Shown in pieces: positions 1 to 9,584 of a DNA stretch of 64,000 nucleotides (position 1 is its first letter; each line of letters opens with the position of its first letter). Source of the DNA: Candidatus Vicinibacter affinis (GTDB taxonomy: Bacteria > Bacteroidota > Bacteroidia > Chitinophagales > Saprospiraceae); contig JADJNH010000005.1 in assembly GCA_016714365.1 (NCBI GenBank), forward strand, positions 3,014,501 to 3,078,500. Direction: 5' to 3'. The position numbers and the translations under genes were made by a program. A model generated the notes under the pieces. The model made no database searches, was not told where the DNA came from, and saw only the letters and a list, made by a program, of their open reading frames with translations.

Positions 1-10
1 TTCATATTAA

Positions 11-1633
11 TTAATTACTTGATTCAACTATTCTAATTTCTTCGTCTGTTAATTCATAAAGCTTATAAACCATTTGATCAATTTCTTTATCAGCTTTTTC
101 AATTTCGGCTAATATGTCTAATGCTTTTTTCTTTTCTGAGTTAAAATATTCTTCCCATTCTGCTTCTTCACTTAAGGTCAGTTTGATTTTTAATTTAGAT
201 AGCTCTTTAATAAAATCTACATATGAATATATGTGCCATTCTTGCATTTTTTTGGACATTTCTGTTAGTTTAAATTTTCTGTATAAATTTCTTTGAAATT
301 TTTCGGAAATTTCCATGAGTACTTTGTTTAATTTTAGAATGACTTGTACTTTTTCTGATAATTTTATTTGTTTTTCTTGAAGTGTATTTGCAAATGGAAT
401 ATTTCTAACATCACCTATCAATAATTTGGGAAATGTAGTTCTTTTTCCCTTTGGTGCGGTCTTTAAATTATACCATGAAATTAATTTTGAATTTATTATA
501 GCAAGTATATATTCTAAATTAAATGTGGATTTATTTAGACATGCAATTATCCCAGGATCATGATATAGTAATCCATTAAATATTGTTGCTTTTATTCTTG
601 GAGGGTTTCCTCCAGTAATTTCCTGAATCAAAATTCTATTTCCATTAAAGTATTTTGCTTTTCTTGGTCTATGTAACCATTCTCCATATTTTAGGTATTC
701 TTTATTGGTTAAGTCAATGCCATATCTTAATAGAGATCGGCCTTGTACCCAATCTCCAAAATTCTCATTTAATTTTTCCGAATTATGGTATATTCGTTGT
801 TTTACCTGTTCTTCAGTAAGATTTTCTTTAGAATATGGAACTATGCCTTGAGATATATCCAGAACATCTTCGCCTAACTTAGAATTCCATTGAATTTTTT
901 TTATTATGTCTATATCTGATTCATTTTGCCAAATTTGAAATTGATTATCTTTTGATTTTTTCCAATTTGATACGTCACATTGAGTTGTATTGTTAAGATT
1001 TCCAATTGAGTAATTATTAGATATAACATTTATAAATTCACAATTTTCATAAAAATTATCTTTTGTAAGAATGAAAATTATAGCATTCACACTAGCATCA
1101 GAAAAAACTGAATGATGAAATGAAATTATTGTATTTATGCCATAATTCTTTAGAACATGTTCTCTTAATTTTTGAGCTTGGGGTATATTTATCCATGTAT
1201 CTGGGCATATATATCCCACTTTACCTAAAGACTTAACTAATTTGTTCAAAATTTCAATAAAGAAAAAATATATTTCAAAATTTCCTTGAAATGTTTTGAA
1301 TTGTTTTGGAAGATATATTTTAGATTTTTCATCAAAATATGCCCCATAAGGAGGATTCCCTATAACAACATCAAATCCACCTTTAGATAATATATCTGGA
1401 AATTCATTCTGCCAATTAAATGCTTTATCACCAGCTACAGCTGGATCATCAATTATTGAATTACCACACTTTATGTTATTGTTGAGATCATTTAATTTTC
1501 TATTGGGTTGAGCAGTTCTTAACCATAAGGACAGCTTAGCTATTTCTACACTTTCTTCATTAATGTCAACGCCATAAAGGTTTTTCTCTAAGATACTTTT
1601 TTCTATGTCACTAAAGACTAATGTTTCTCCTAA
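11..1633 (-). CDS. Type IIG restriction-modification enzyme, C-terminal half (frameshifted)
   Basis: This is the downstream half of an Eco57I-like fused restriction-modification protein. Reading continues in one open frame from about 1633. It contains the amino-methyltransferase motif IV, NPPYG, near 1345-1360, preceded by the segment NLYGVDINEESVEIA, typical of the methylase fold. After that comes a TaqI-type specificity domain (HRPRKAKYFNGNRILIQE and RTTFPKLLIGDVRNIPF) and a helical C-terminus rich in Glu and Lys. Only a TTG at 1249 could serve as an independent start, and it lies after motif IV, so this half is unlikely to work alone. With the 1630-3039 half it would make a protein of roughly 1010 residues, normal for the family. 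The product would methylate adenine at N6 and cut DNA beside its recognition site. Confidence 0.75.
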   Translation of the reverse strand, partial: LGETLVFSDIEKSILEKNLYGVDINEESVEIAKLSLWLRTAQPNRKLNDLNNNIKCGNSIIDDPAVAGDKAFNWQNEFPDILSKGGFDVVIGNPPYGAYFDEKSKIYLPKQFKTFQGNFEIYFFFIEILNKLVKSLGKVGYICPDTWINIPQAQKLREHVLKNYGINTIISFHHSVFSDASVNAIIFILTKDNFYENCEFINVISNNYSIGNLNNTTQCDVSNWKKSKDNQFQIWQNESDIDIIKKIQWNSKLGEDVLDISQGIVPYSKENLTEEQVKQRIYHNSEKLNENFGDWVQGRSLLRYGIDLTNKEYLKYGEWLHRPRKAKYFNGNRILIQEITGGNPPRIKATIFNGLLYHDPGIIACLNKSTFNLEYILAIINSKLISWYNLKTAPKGKRTTFPKLLIGDVRNIPFANTLQEKQIKLSEKVQVILKLNKVLMEISEKFQRNLYRKFKLTEMSKKMQEWHIYSYVDFIKELSKLKIKLTLSEEAEWEEYFNSEKKKALDILAEIEKADKEIDQMVYKLYELTDEEIRIVESSN

Positions 1634-3039
1634 TAAACAGCTTGTAGTTCATCAATGTATTTATGTTCTTTTATCAAGAAGTCTAGAGCTTGATTTAAGA
1701 ATGCTCCGGAGCCACAAGCAGGATCACAAATAGTTAATTCTAAAAGCCAAGCTTTGTATTGATTTAATTTTTCTACTAAGCTTAGAGTAATTTTCTTTGG
1801 CCTTTTTTTGTCGAAGACATAATCTTCATCCCTAATGTCTATTTCTTCTTTCTTTTCTAAACACAGTTTACCTACTGTGTTGTCTACTATATATTTGGTT
1901 ATGTATTTGGGTGTATAGAAGACACCATCCTTTTTTCTTCTTGTTTTTTTTCTATCTATGGCTTCACCCTCAGATTGAGCTTTTAATTCATCTAGCTCAT
2001 TTAATGAATTCTCAAATATATGCCCTAGAATGTTTACATCTACTTCACTGTTAAAATTGTATTCTGATAATTTCAGAGTGTGCTTATAAAGAAGATCACT
2101 GTCTATTTTTATTACATCCAAAATTTCATCAAGTTTGAATAACCCTCCATTGTAAGCAAATACTTCATACCTTTTGCCTTTATATCCGGTGTTTAGATAT
2201 TCAAAGTACTTTTTAAATCTATCGTATAAGCCAATGTCTTCATCTCTATCCTGCAAATCTCTCCAGTCACTCAATATTAGCCTTACTGAATTTGGTGGCA
2301 ACAATGATCTGTCTTCTGCAAAGAAAAGAAATAAGAATCTGTCAATTAATTTTTGGGCTTTTTGAAACAGATCTATAGGATTAATTCCAGGATTGAGTGT
2401 AACTATATTGTTGAAAAGTTCACTCTTGAATATGGAGTAATCTTTATAGAGTTTTTTGGTTATGACATCTTCCTCACTGAGAGATTCATCTTTTATCTTT
2501 TTGGGAATGTTCTTTTCAACATTTTCAAAGGCCAAACATAAATAAAGCAATTCAAACTCCTTAAAATTTAACGTGAACAGGTTAAATTCAATATGTTCTA
2601 TGGCATTGTCTATATAAAGCCTTAATTTCTCAAAGTTGGAAGTTATTACATAAACACATTCCGGCTGGTTATTCTTATAGCCAAAAGCCTGTTCTTCTAC
2701 CTTCCCTAAATCAGTGGTGTTAGTACCCTTAAGTTCAATGACAGCCTTTACAGTACCATTAACTAAAATGGCTCCATCAGCCTTCTTACTATCCTTGATA
2801 TTTTTATACTCGGTGGTTAGATTAAAGTTATCGTTGGGGTTCTTAGTATATCCTAATACTTTGACAAACAGATCAATAAGAAATTCTCCCTGGTATTGTT
2901 CTTCCTTACTGTTCCTAATGTTTTCCTGTATCCTGGGGTTGTGAAAATGCTCTCCAAACTTAGCATAGGCTTGGCTTATTAAATTGGCATCATTGGTCCT
3001 TAGGTACTTGTGTACTACCGTATCTTGAAAGAATCCCAT
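1630..3039 (-). CDS. Type IIG restriction-modification enzyme, N-terminal half (frameshifted)
   Basis: This 469-residue half begins with a PD-(D/E)XK-type nuclease region: KKADGAIL, then VIELKGT about 15 residues later, supplies the Asp and Glu-x-Lys. A helical linker follows, then the start of the N6-adenine methyltransferase with motif I DPACGSGAFLNQALDF near the C-terminus. It stops at a TAG right after DELQAVY. The next frame resumes at once with LGETLVFSDIEKSILEKN, which is the expected continuation, so one base appears to be missing near 1632. Either the gene is inactivated or the base is an assembly error. Both halves look intact apart from this point, so any loss would be recent. The ATG at 3037-3039 is the only sensible start. 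Confidence 0.8.
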   Translation of the reverse strand: MGFFQDTVVHKYLRTNDANLISQAYAKFGEHFHNPRIQENIRNSKEEQYQGEFLIDLFVKVLGYTKNPNDNFNLTTEYKNIKDSKKADGAILVNGTVKAVIELKGTNTTDLGKVEEQAFGYKNNQPECVYVITSNFEKLRLYIDNAIEHIEFNLFTLNFKEFELLYLCLAFENVEKNIPKKIKDESLSEEDVITKKLYKDYSIFKSELFNNIVTLNPGINPIDLFQKAQKLIDRFLFLFFAEDRSLLPPNSVRLILSDWRDLQDRDEDIGLYDRFKKYFEYLNTGYKGKRYEVFAYNGGLFKLDEILDVIKIDSDLLYKHTLKLSEYNFNSEVDVNILGHIFENSLNELDELKAQSEGEAIDRKKTRRKKDGVFYTPKYITKYIVDNTVGKLCLEKKEEIDIRDEDYVFDKKRPKKITLSLVEKLNQYKAWLLELTICDPACGSGAFLNQALDFLIKEHKYIDELQAVY

Positions 3040-3396
3040 ATTGTTCTAATTATAGTCCCAGGATGGCATTACCATTTCTGGCTAAAATTTACTATTTGGC
3101 CCTAATTTAGTGGATTTTGTTAAATTTAGGAAGATATTTTGGTTAGATAGGGTGAGGATTATCCTTTTCTTTAAAAAAAAACTTTAAAATATAGAATAGG
3201 CAGAAGGATAGGATAGGATTCCATATAGATCAACCCTTAGCAGGGCCACACCAATATGTTAGTAATATTTTAAAGTAGCTCTTAAAGCCAATTATAACCT
3301 AAAGCTCCAATCCAATCTTAAAGCAAATAGAAGCTTACTAAGCACCATAAGGTACTACCGGTTAATCCTAAACTCAAACCACTAAAACTTACACCT
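3040..3396. other. Intergenic region between the restriction gene and radC-like gene
   Basis: The two genes point away from each other, so this 357-base gap should hold both promoters. It contains runs of A and T and a short GGATA triplication near 3208-3222. No convincing TAnnTTTG box, RNA gene or further open frame is evident to me. Confidence 0.4.
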
Positions 3397-3834
3397 ATGA
3401 AAATCTCAGAAATACAAGTAAGCTATTTGCCTACTATAAAGCCTTCCGAGAGGACAGCAATTAAATCCAGTCTTGATGCTTATAATCTCCTAAAGTCTCA
3501 ATTTCCAGAACATCAGATCTATTATAAGGAGGTGTTTATGGTTCTATATCTAGATAAGGCTAATAAGGTCTTAGGAGTCCATAAGCACTCTTCTGGAACG
3601 GATGCCGCCACTATTGTGAGTATTAAGCAGGTCCTTGCTGTAGGCCTTAAAGTGAATGCCAGTGGTATTATTTTAGCCCATAACCATCCCAGTGGTAACC
3701 TTTGCCCAAGTTCTCAAGATATCCAACTTACTTCTCAAATGAAGGAGGCTGCAAAGCTGTTTGACATTCAGGTTCTGGATCATTTAATCATCAATACTGG
3801 GTATTACTCAATGGCTGATGATGGATTAATTTAG
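3397..3834 (+). CDS. RadC-like JAB domain protein
   Basis: This is a 145-residue JAB/MPN-domain protein of the RadC family. The JAMM metal-binding signature is clear: AHNHPSGN followed by PSSQD supplies the two His, the Ser and the Asp, and YYKEVFMVLYLD supplies the upstream Glu. It ends in the family-typical form SMADDGLI. It lacks the N-terminal helix-hairpin-helix region of chromosomal RadC, so it is the short version often carried by integrative elements and plasmids. Its biochemical role is not settled; a role in DNA repair has been doubted, and a metalloprotease or nuclease-like activity is suggested by the fold. Its place between a restriction gene and a tRNA fragment supports an accessory origin. 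Confidence 0.85.
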   Translation: MKISEIQVSYLPTIKPSERTAIKSSLDAYNLLKSQFPEHQIYYKEVFMVLYLDKANKVLGVHKHSSGTDAATIVSIKQVLAVGLKVNASGIILAHNHPSGNLCPSSQDIQLTSQMKEAAKLFDIQVLDHLIINTGYYSMADDGLI

Positions 3835-4087
3835 GCAAATTAAAGGTCATAAAACTCAAATAAAAAATCCTTTGATTTTAGATAAGAATTTAATTCCAGC
3901 TTTTGAATTAAGGCTATTTGGTAAGTGATTCCAAATTTGCATATTTACCATTAGGAGAATAATGTATTTCCGGATAAGGTGAATCTTTATTAAATTTGTT
4001 CTAATAAAACATGGTATCCAATTTGGTGCACGTTCCTTGAAAATTATTTAAATTAATATTAATTAATATACATAATACATTGATTTA

Positions 4088-4148
<61 letters not shown>

Positions 4149-4158
4149 CAAAAATTTA

Positions 4159-4190
4159 AAAGCCGATTAATTATTAGTCGGCTTTTTTAT
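4159..4190 (+). terminator. Rho-independent terminator after the tRNA fragment
   Basis: An 11-pair stem is formed by 4159-4169 and 4175-4185 (core AGCCGA / TCGGCT) with a five-base loop, followed by a T-rich tract. It probably was the terminator of the original tRNA gene, since it follows the acceptor strand directly on what I take to be the chromosomal side. Confidence 0.8.
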
Positions 4191-4445
4191 TTTGGCGAAC
4201 TCTTTTACTGTTTACGTCCTCTATTCCAAATCCTACAATAAAATTTATTTAGGTTTCTTATAAAATAACCGTTTTCATAGAAATAGAGAAAATATTTTCT
4301 GTATACAACAAATTTAATGTACACCATTACAAATTTTAAATTAATGTCCCAAATCCTCAATTTAAGTTTTCTATCTTATAATGAACTATATTGGAATTCC
4401 TCAAATTGAGTTGTTATGTCCTTTATTAAATTATAAGGGATATAT

Positions 4446-5579
4446 TTGTATTCTTCAAGAAAACCAAACCGATTGACTTACGAAAAAATAAAATTGAACA
4501 GGTGCTTAATCTTCATCATTATTGCATTTATTTTGGTTCCATTGTCCTTAATATTCCAATGCTGCAAAGAAGTTTTGAATGGCAACATTAAGGCAAAAAA
4601 TCTTGTAGATTCGCTACCTGTAAAAACGCCCATCTTTGTTTTGGATACCTTGGATTATAATATTAGACTCAACTTTTTAGCTAATGGGGACACTTCAGGG
4701 AAATGGCCGCCAAAAGGTCCCTATCCTCTTCCAGGTGCAATTCTGCCATTCTATCGTATAGTAGCCTTTTATGGAAATCTATATTCAAAAAGGATGGGGA
4801 TTTTAGGTGAATATCCAGCAGCTGAAATGCTAGAAAAACTTAAAAAGGAGTGTCAAAATTGGGAAAAAGCTGATTCGGCCTTTCCTGTAAAGCCCGCGCT
4901 TCATTACATTGCGGTCACCGCCCAAACTGAAGGTCAAAATAAAAACCTTCGAATGCCATTTCACCAAATTGAAAAAATACTTTCTCTAGCCAACACAATA
5001 GACGCTCTAGTATTTCTGGATATTCAGGTTGGTTGGAGCAGTCTTGAAGTAGAAATCCCCAAACTTGAAAAATTCTTAAAATTGCCCAACGTGCATCTTG
5101 GAATAGATCCGGAATTTTCAATGAAATCAGAGATTTTGCCCGGCAAACAAATTGGCACTTTTGATGCCAAAGACATCAATTACGCTTCCAAATATTTAAG
5201 TAACCTTGTAAAAAAATATCAACTCACACCAAAGATTCTGGTAGTCCATCGTTTTACGAAAAACATGGTTACCAATGTCAGATCGATAAAAATATCTCCA
5301 GAGGTGCAATTCATTTTGGATATGGACGGATTTGGTACAAAAGAATTAAAAAAGAGTACCTATCAAAGACACATCTTTACAGAACCTGTACAATTTACTG
5401 GATTCAAAATATTTTATAAAAATGATACCAAAACTAGCTTGAAAGAACTATACACCCCGAGCGAACTTTTAAAATTTATCCCCGCCCAATTTATATTCAG
5501 TATCATTAAAATTTGCCATCCACTCTTTTTTAAAATCATATTTTCAATTTACGCCTTAAATCTGAATCCATATTTTTAG
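4446..5579 (+). CDS. Uncharacterised membrane-anchored protein
   Basis: This 377-residue protein has an N-terminal hydrophobic segment (about residues 18-40, rich in Ile, Leu and Phe) that should anchor or export it. The body has motifs I associate with a widespread uncharacterised secreted family with a TIM-barrel-like look: FYGNLYSKRMGILGEYP, VFLDIQVGWSSLE, HLGIDPEFSM, PKILVVHRF and ILDMDGFGT. I cannot name a reaction. Two things are odd. The only available starts are TTG codons (4446 or later), because a stop lies at 4434. The C-terminus also runs on past the point where I would expect an end: restoring one T near 5500 would give PAQFIFQYH and a stop. It is the first gene on the chromosomal side of the island edge. 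Confidence 0.6.
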   Translation: MYSSRKPNRLTYEKIKLNRCLIFIIIAFILVPLSLIFQCCKEVLNGNIKAKNLVDSLPVKTPIFVLDTLDYNIRLNFLANGDTSGKWPPKGPYPLPGAILPFYRIVAFYGNLYSKRMGILGEYPAAEMLEKLKKECQNWEKADSAFPVKPALHYIAVTAQTEGQNKNLRMPFHQIEKILSLANTIDALVFLDIQVGWSSLEVEIPKLEKFLKLPNVHLGIDPEFSMKSEILPGKQIGTFDAKDINYASKYLSNLVKKYQLTPKILVVHRFTKNMVTNVRSIKISPEVQFILDMDGFGTKELKKSTYQRHIFTEPVQFTGFKIFYKNDTKTSLKELYTPSELLKFIPAQFIFSIIKICHPLFFKIIFSIYALNLNPYF

Positions 5580-5752
5580 GAGGCTATCCTTATTAATTAA
5601 CATGTATGTCCCTTGATATTGACTTTATAAAATTATATTTCTGAAGAAAAATCATGATCGTTATCATTTCCTTAAATAAGTTCTGTTATCTAATTTAAAA
5701 TAATAACATGATAATTTCGGCAATAGAGTTTTTACTTTTTAAATGTTGACTT

Positions 5753-7627
5753 ATGAGAGTTTCTACGATATTGTTGTTAGCCAGTTGGCTGAGTTTGCAG
5801 GTATGTTGGGCTCAGTCTCTTACTATTAAGTATTCTAAAGTTGGATTAAGGGCGCTTATTCCAGTTGAATTTAAAAATGCCAGTGGTGTGGATGGCAGCT
5901 GGATAGGCGTTTACCGTGAATCTGATCCCGACGGGAATTATATTTCCTATCAATATATTAATAACCTGACGAGTGGTGAGTTGACCTTTCCAGGGTTTAA
6001 AAGTTCCGGTGTATATAATTTTAGACTCTATCGGGATGGGGGTTATAATAAGATTGCAACAAGTGCTTCTTTTTTAGTTGTTGAGGGCATGGTAATTGAC
6101 AATAGCTTTGGTGACAATGGCATATTCAAATGGGATGCCTCCGGTGCAAAGTTGGCCAATGGTGCTAAAGCAGTCCGCTTGACAAAAGATGGACAACTAA
6201 TTATTGCAGGTGACGTTAAAAATGGCAAAGTCAGCACCAATGGTGCTGAAACAGTAGATTTTACTGTAGTGAAATTGGGCGTTGATGGGCTTCTGGATCC
6301 GAGTTTCGGTATGAATGGAAAGGTTGTAATTTCTATAAAATCATCATTCTACCAAGTTTTTCCGACAAGCCTAAAAGCAATGGCATTACAGGTGGATGGA
6401 AAAATAATTCTAGGGGGCGATTTTATAGTTACATATTCTGATAATTCACTTGGATATGAAATTGGTTTAGTGAGATTAAATTCTAATGGTCAAATGGATC
6501 AAACATTTGGTGACAAGGGCTTGGTGATTCAATCCTTTAGACATGACGGGGAAACTCCCAGCCAGCTTGCAGATGAGCTAAAATGTTTAGAAGTTACTTC
6601 AGATAATAAGATCCTTATTGGTGGAGGTTCCATTTCAAGTGCACCATTTTCCCCTGGCAGACCGGCCATCAGGAGGTTTCTGAACAGCGGCATGTATGAT
6701 AGTAGTTTTGGTGCTGTAGGTCTTATAACGCCATTGGATTCTATTACCTGGAGAGGTTATATTGAAAGTATCATCCCTCCCACTTCATCAGGTGATGGCT
6801 CGTTTCTCGCTATTGGAACAGCGAGGGCTCAGTTCGGCGCAAATCATCAGCTTTTGTATCGATTCGACAAAAATGGTGCTTATGTGAAAAGTTTTGGGAA
6901 CGGCAAACCCGTAGTTGAAAAAAGGCCTGGTTTCCATAATGAGACCTACTCAAAACGAATTCTGAACTTTCCTGATGGAGAAGTACTAATGTATGGCGGA
7001 AGTGATATTTTTGCTCCATGGTTAATTAAACGATCTGCAACTTCTGGATCCAATATTCCTGATTTTGGGAATTTAGGACTTGTGATTTGTGACCCAGCTG
7101 AATTAGAAGTCCCTGGGGGAATCTTTATTGATAATGATAGAATAAGTATTGCTTACACAGGGAATGGAAGGCAGTTGGCCATGTCCAGATATAATCTCAA
7201 AGGAGAACTTGATATCGTTTTTGGTCATCCATATTTTGAGTTCACAGATCAATCAGGAACTTTCATTGAATACAATGTTCTGGATGTTATCAAACAAAAT
7301 AGGGACAGATACGTAATGGTTGGATCAGCTAGACATTACAATCCTCCTCATTTTGAAACTTTTGCAATTGCGTTCAAGGATAATCCGGCAGTTTTTTCAG
7401 ATATCGATGGAGTTGAAAAGATCAGGGAATCTAAATTGTTTCAAAATTATCCTAATCCTTTTAATTCACATACCACGATCCCATTTTTTTTAGACAAATC
7501 CTGCAGGGTTACAATAGAAATCTATGATTTTAATGGAAATAATTTAGGAGTATTGTTTGAGGGTGAATTAACAGAAGGTGACCACGAAATTGAGGTACCT
7601 TCTAGCTTTTTACGGGTAAAAATCTAA
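5753..7627 (+). CDS. Secreted delta-60 repeat protein with broken T9SS sorting domain
   Basis: A signal peptide (first ~20 residues, ending CWAQS) is followed by repeated delta-60/beta-propeller units with the pattern x-LDPSFG-x-G-K, for example GVDGLLDPSFGMNGK and SNGQMDQTFGDKGL. The C-terminus starts a T9SS type A sorting domain (NYPNPFNSHTTIPF, VTIEIYDFNG) but stops at 7627 after SSFLRVKI. The expected end is in the neighbouring frame: TGKNLTGKYLYTLMI and onward to a TAA at 7705-7707. A T5 run at about 7609-7613 that was T6 would restore it, so the gene probably spans 5753-7707 and the break is either a real mutation or a homopolymer error. The native product would be attached to the cell surface or secreted; its binding function is unknown. 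Confidence 0.8.
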   Translation: MRVSTILLLASWLSLQVCWAQSLTIKYSKVGLRALIPVEFKNASGVDGSWIGVYRESDPDGNYISYQYINNLTSGELTFPGFKSSGVYNFRLYRDGGYNKIATSASFLVVEGMVIDNSFGDNGIFKWDASGAKLANGAKAVRLTKDGQLIIAGDVKNGKVSTNGAETVDFTVVKLGVDGLLDPSFGMNGKVVISIKSSFYQVFPTSLKAMALQVDGKIILGGDFIVTYSDNSLGYEIGLVRLNSNGQMDQTFGDKGLVIQSFRHDGETPSQLADELKCLEVTSDNKILIGGGSISSAPFSPGRPAIRRFLNSGMYDSSFGAVGLITPLDSITWRGYIESIIPPTSSGDGSFLAIGTARAQFGANHQLLYRFDKNGAYVKSFGNGKPVVEKRPGFHNETYSKRILNFPDGEVLMYGGSDIFAPWLIKRSATSGSNIPDFGNLGLVICDPAELEVPGGIFIDNDRISIAYTGNGRQLAMSRYNLKGELDIVFGHPYFEFTDQSGTFIEYNVLDVIKQNRDRYVMVGSARHYNPPHFETFAIAFKDNPAVFSDIDGVEKIRESKLFQNYPNPFNSHTTIPFFLDKSCRVTIEIYDFNGNNLGVLFEGELTEGDHEIEVPSSFLRVKI

Positions 7628-7707
7628 CAGGCAAGTACTTGTATACCCTTATGATAAAACATATTTCAGGAATTATTATTACAAGTAAAATATTGAACCT
7701 AAAGTAA

Positions 7708-8095
7708 TGAATGGGCATAAAATGATAATTCGTTTGAATAAAGTTGTTGCACAAATCAAACAACATACTAATAAAACTACTATTCAATCCCTTTGGTGAC
7801 CATCGAAGTTCAATTTTAAATCAATAAATCTTTGGCTATACAATTCAAGGATATTTGACATAAAATCAATACCATGAGTTTTGATTTTCATCAAAGGAAT
7901 TTTTAGAACAAATTTAAAATTCTAAAAGAGCATCGCTAAAATTACTTGATTCCACTTCAAGTAAAAAAAAGGATTCTGAGCTCTCAAATAAAATTAACTG
8001 GTTTTATTTACTGGATCTTAAAATAGATATCCAATTAAATTATAGTCTATCAACAAAATAATACTAACCCTGATTTTGAATAATTTATATACACC
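7708..8095. other. Intergenic region between convergent genes
   Basis: This AT-rich gap of 388 bases separates the end of the delta-60 gene from the end of the deiminase gene. I see no terminator with a T tract, no RNA gene and no convincing open frame in it. Confidence 0.4.
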
Positions 8096-9424
8096 TTAAG
8101 GCTTTACGATGGATGCAGGTTGATTTAAAGTTACACAATGAAGTCCACCTCCCCGCCAATTTAAAGGCAATGCATTTACGCTTATAATTCGCCTTCCTGG
8201 AAATACTGCATTAAAGATATTTTTTACCTCTTGCTCCTTTTTCTTAGATGTTCCAGAGTGAATGTAACTTGGAATTATAACTTCAGAATTGGTTACAAAA
8301 TAGTTAAGGTAACTTGTAGCAGCTACTCTAATAACCGAATCTCCCGCACTCCACCCATCCGTAGGTTTAAACATCATTTCTGGAATATTTAAGGTTGAAT
8401 CCCATTCATTCCCTTTATTAATTCTAATTCTTTGCATTACATTGTTGGGTAGAGGTACCTTAACGATCTTAAACTCTTCTCCGTGTTCATTTCTAGAGGA
8501 TTTTAATATTTCATAATTGGCAGACATCCTTTGAAAATTCAATTCAGTAATGGCATTCAAATGCTTTTCTTCTTCCGGCACCCAAGCTAATAAAATTGTT
8601 TTTGGTCCTACAAACCTTACAAATTCGTCCGTATGGCCTCCTGTTCCAATTCCGATGAAATTATCTACTATCGTTCCAAAAATATGTGGATCTTCTGCAA
8701 GACCTTCTTGTAACCATATAATATTACTAACTCCCAAAACTCGTTTAAATTCTTTTTCTATTTCATCTCTTGCCACGCCAGGATTCCTTTCTAAGGTAAG
8801 TTTTTCATTAAGTATTATAGTACCCTTTCCATTGGTTTCAATAGCCCCACCCTCGATGGCTATCCAAGTTTTCTCTATAGGTATTCCGAGGCGCACTGCC
8901 ATTAAACTATCAAACTGCCCTTTTCTAGATTTTGATATCACTGACATCACTTCATTCACTAAAGACTGATTGCCGGAATAATATTCATTGAGCCACTCTC
9001 TATAACCGTATTGGGTCCAATTAAAATCCACTATCTTTAAAAGACCTTCCTTGTTTTTAACAAAAACTGCCCCATGATCCCTAATCCAGAGATCACTATC
9101 TGTAATACTCCGGTACTTGATAGGATGGGAATTGTGCTCAACATTACTCAGGTATTTCCTGCAGTCTTCCAGTAATGAATCTGAATCCGTGACAATATTA
9201 ATCCTGATGCGCGATTCAATAATATTAATGAGCTCAGCATTTATTTTATTAAAGGGGGGCAAACCTATGCAAGACATCCAAACCATTTCCTGCGATTCAA
9301 AATCTGCTGGTATTGTATACTTGTTGTGAATCTCACTCGCAATTTTTGTTTGATTTACAAAAACAAATGTCAAGAATAAGAAAAACAAAGCAATCAGAAA
9401 TGCTTCCCGCTTTCTAATATTCAT
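8096..9424 (-). CDS. Exported agmatine deiminase / peptidylarginine deiminase family protein
   Basis: The 442-residue protein belongs to the porphyromonad-type peptidylarginine deiminase/agmatine deiminase family. Guanidine-group-modifying motifs are present: LWIRDHGAVFV, IEGGAIETNGKGT, GIGTGGHTDEFVRFV (the His-x-Asp pair) and, near the C-terminus, GGLHCVTLNQP with the nucleophilic Cys at about residue 430. Members release ammonia from agmatine or from protein arginine. Unlike cytoplasmic agmatine deiminases it starts with a hydrophobic segment at about residues 8-25, so it should be exported or membrane-anchored. No putrescine-pathway partner such as N-carbamoylputrescine amidase is next to it. 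Whether the substrate is agmatine or protein arginine cannot be decided from sequence. Confidence 0.85.
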   Translation of the reverse strand: MNIRKREAFLIALFFLFLTFVFVNQTKIASEIHNKYTIPADFESQEMVWMSCIGLPPFNKINAELINIIESRIRINIVTDSDSLLEDCRKYLSNVEHNSHPIKYRSITDSDLWIRDHGAVFVKNKEGLLKIVDFNWTQYGYREWLNEYYSGNQSLVNEVMSVISKSRKGQFDSLMAVRLGIPIEKTWIAIEGGAIETNGKGTIILNEKLTLERNPGVARDEIEKEFKRVLGVSNIIWLQEGLAEDPHIFGTIVDNFIGIGTGGHTDEFVRFVGPKTILLAWVPEEEKHLNAITELNFQRMSANYEILKSSRNEHGEEFKIVKVPLPNNVMQRIRINKGNEWDSTLNIPEMMFKPTDGWSAGDSVIRVAATSYLNYFVTNSEVIIPSYIHSGTSKKKEQEVKNIFNAVFPGRRIISVNALPLNWRGGGLHCVTLNQPASIVKP

Positions 9425-9584
9425 ATTTTACCTTTTACCGTCTATCCCAATATAAAAAAGACCAAATTAGGATTTGATCCTTCAATTTAAAAATTAACCT
9501 ATCTACTTTAAATACAAAATTAAATTTAAACAAACTCAACTTACTGGTTAAAATAATTTCACTTTCCAGCAAATTCCAATTTCG

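Noticed and set aside
7735..7768. Hairpin GTTGTT...AACAAC after the delta-60 gene
   Set aside because: Only six pairs with a ten-base loop and no T tract; not a convincing terminator.
8550..8969. 139-codon plus-strand frame opposite the deiminase gene
   Set aside because: Antisense shadow of the deiminase catalytic region.
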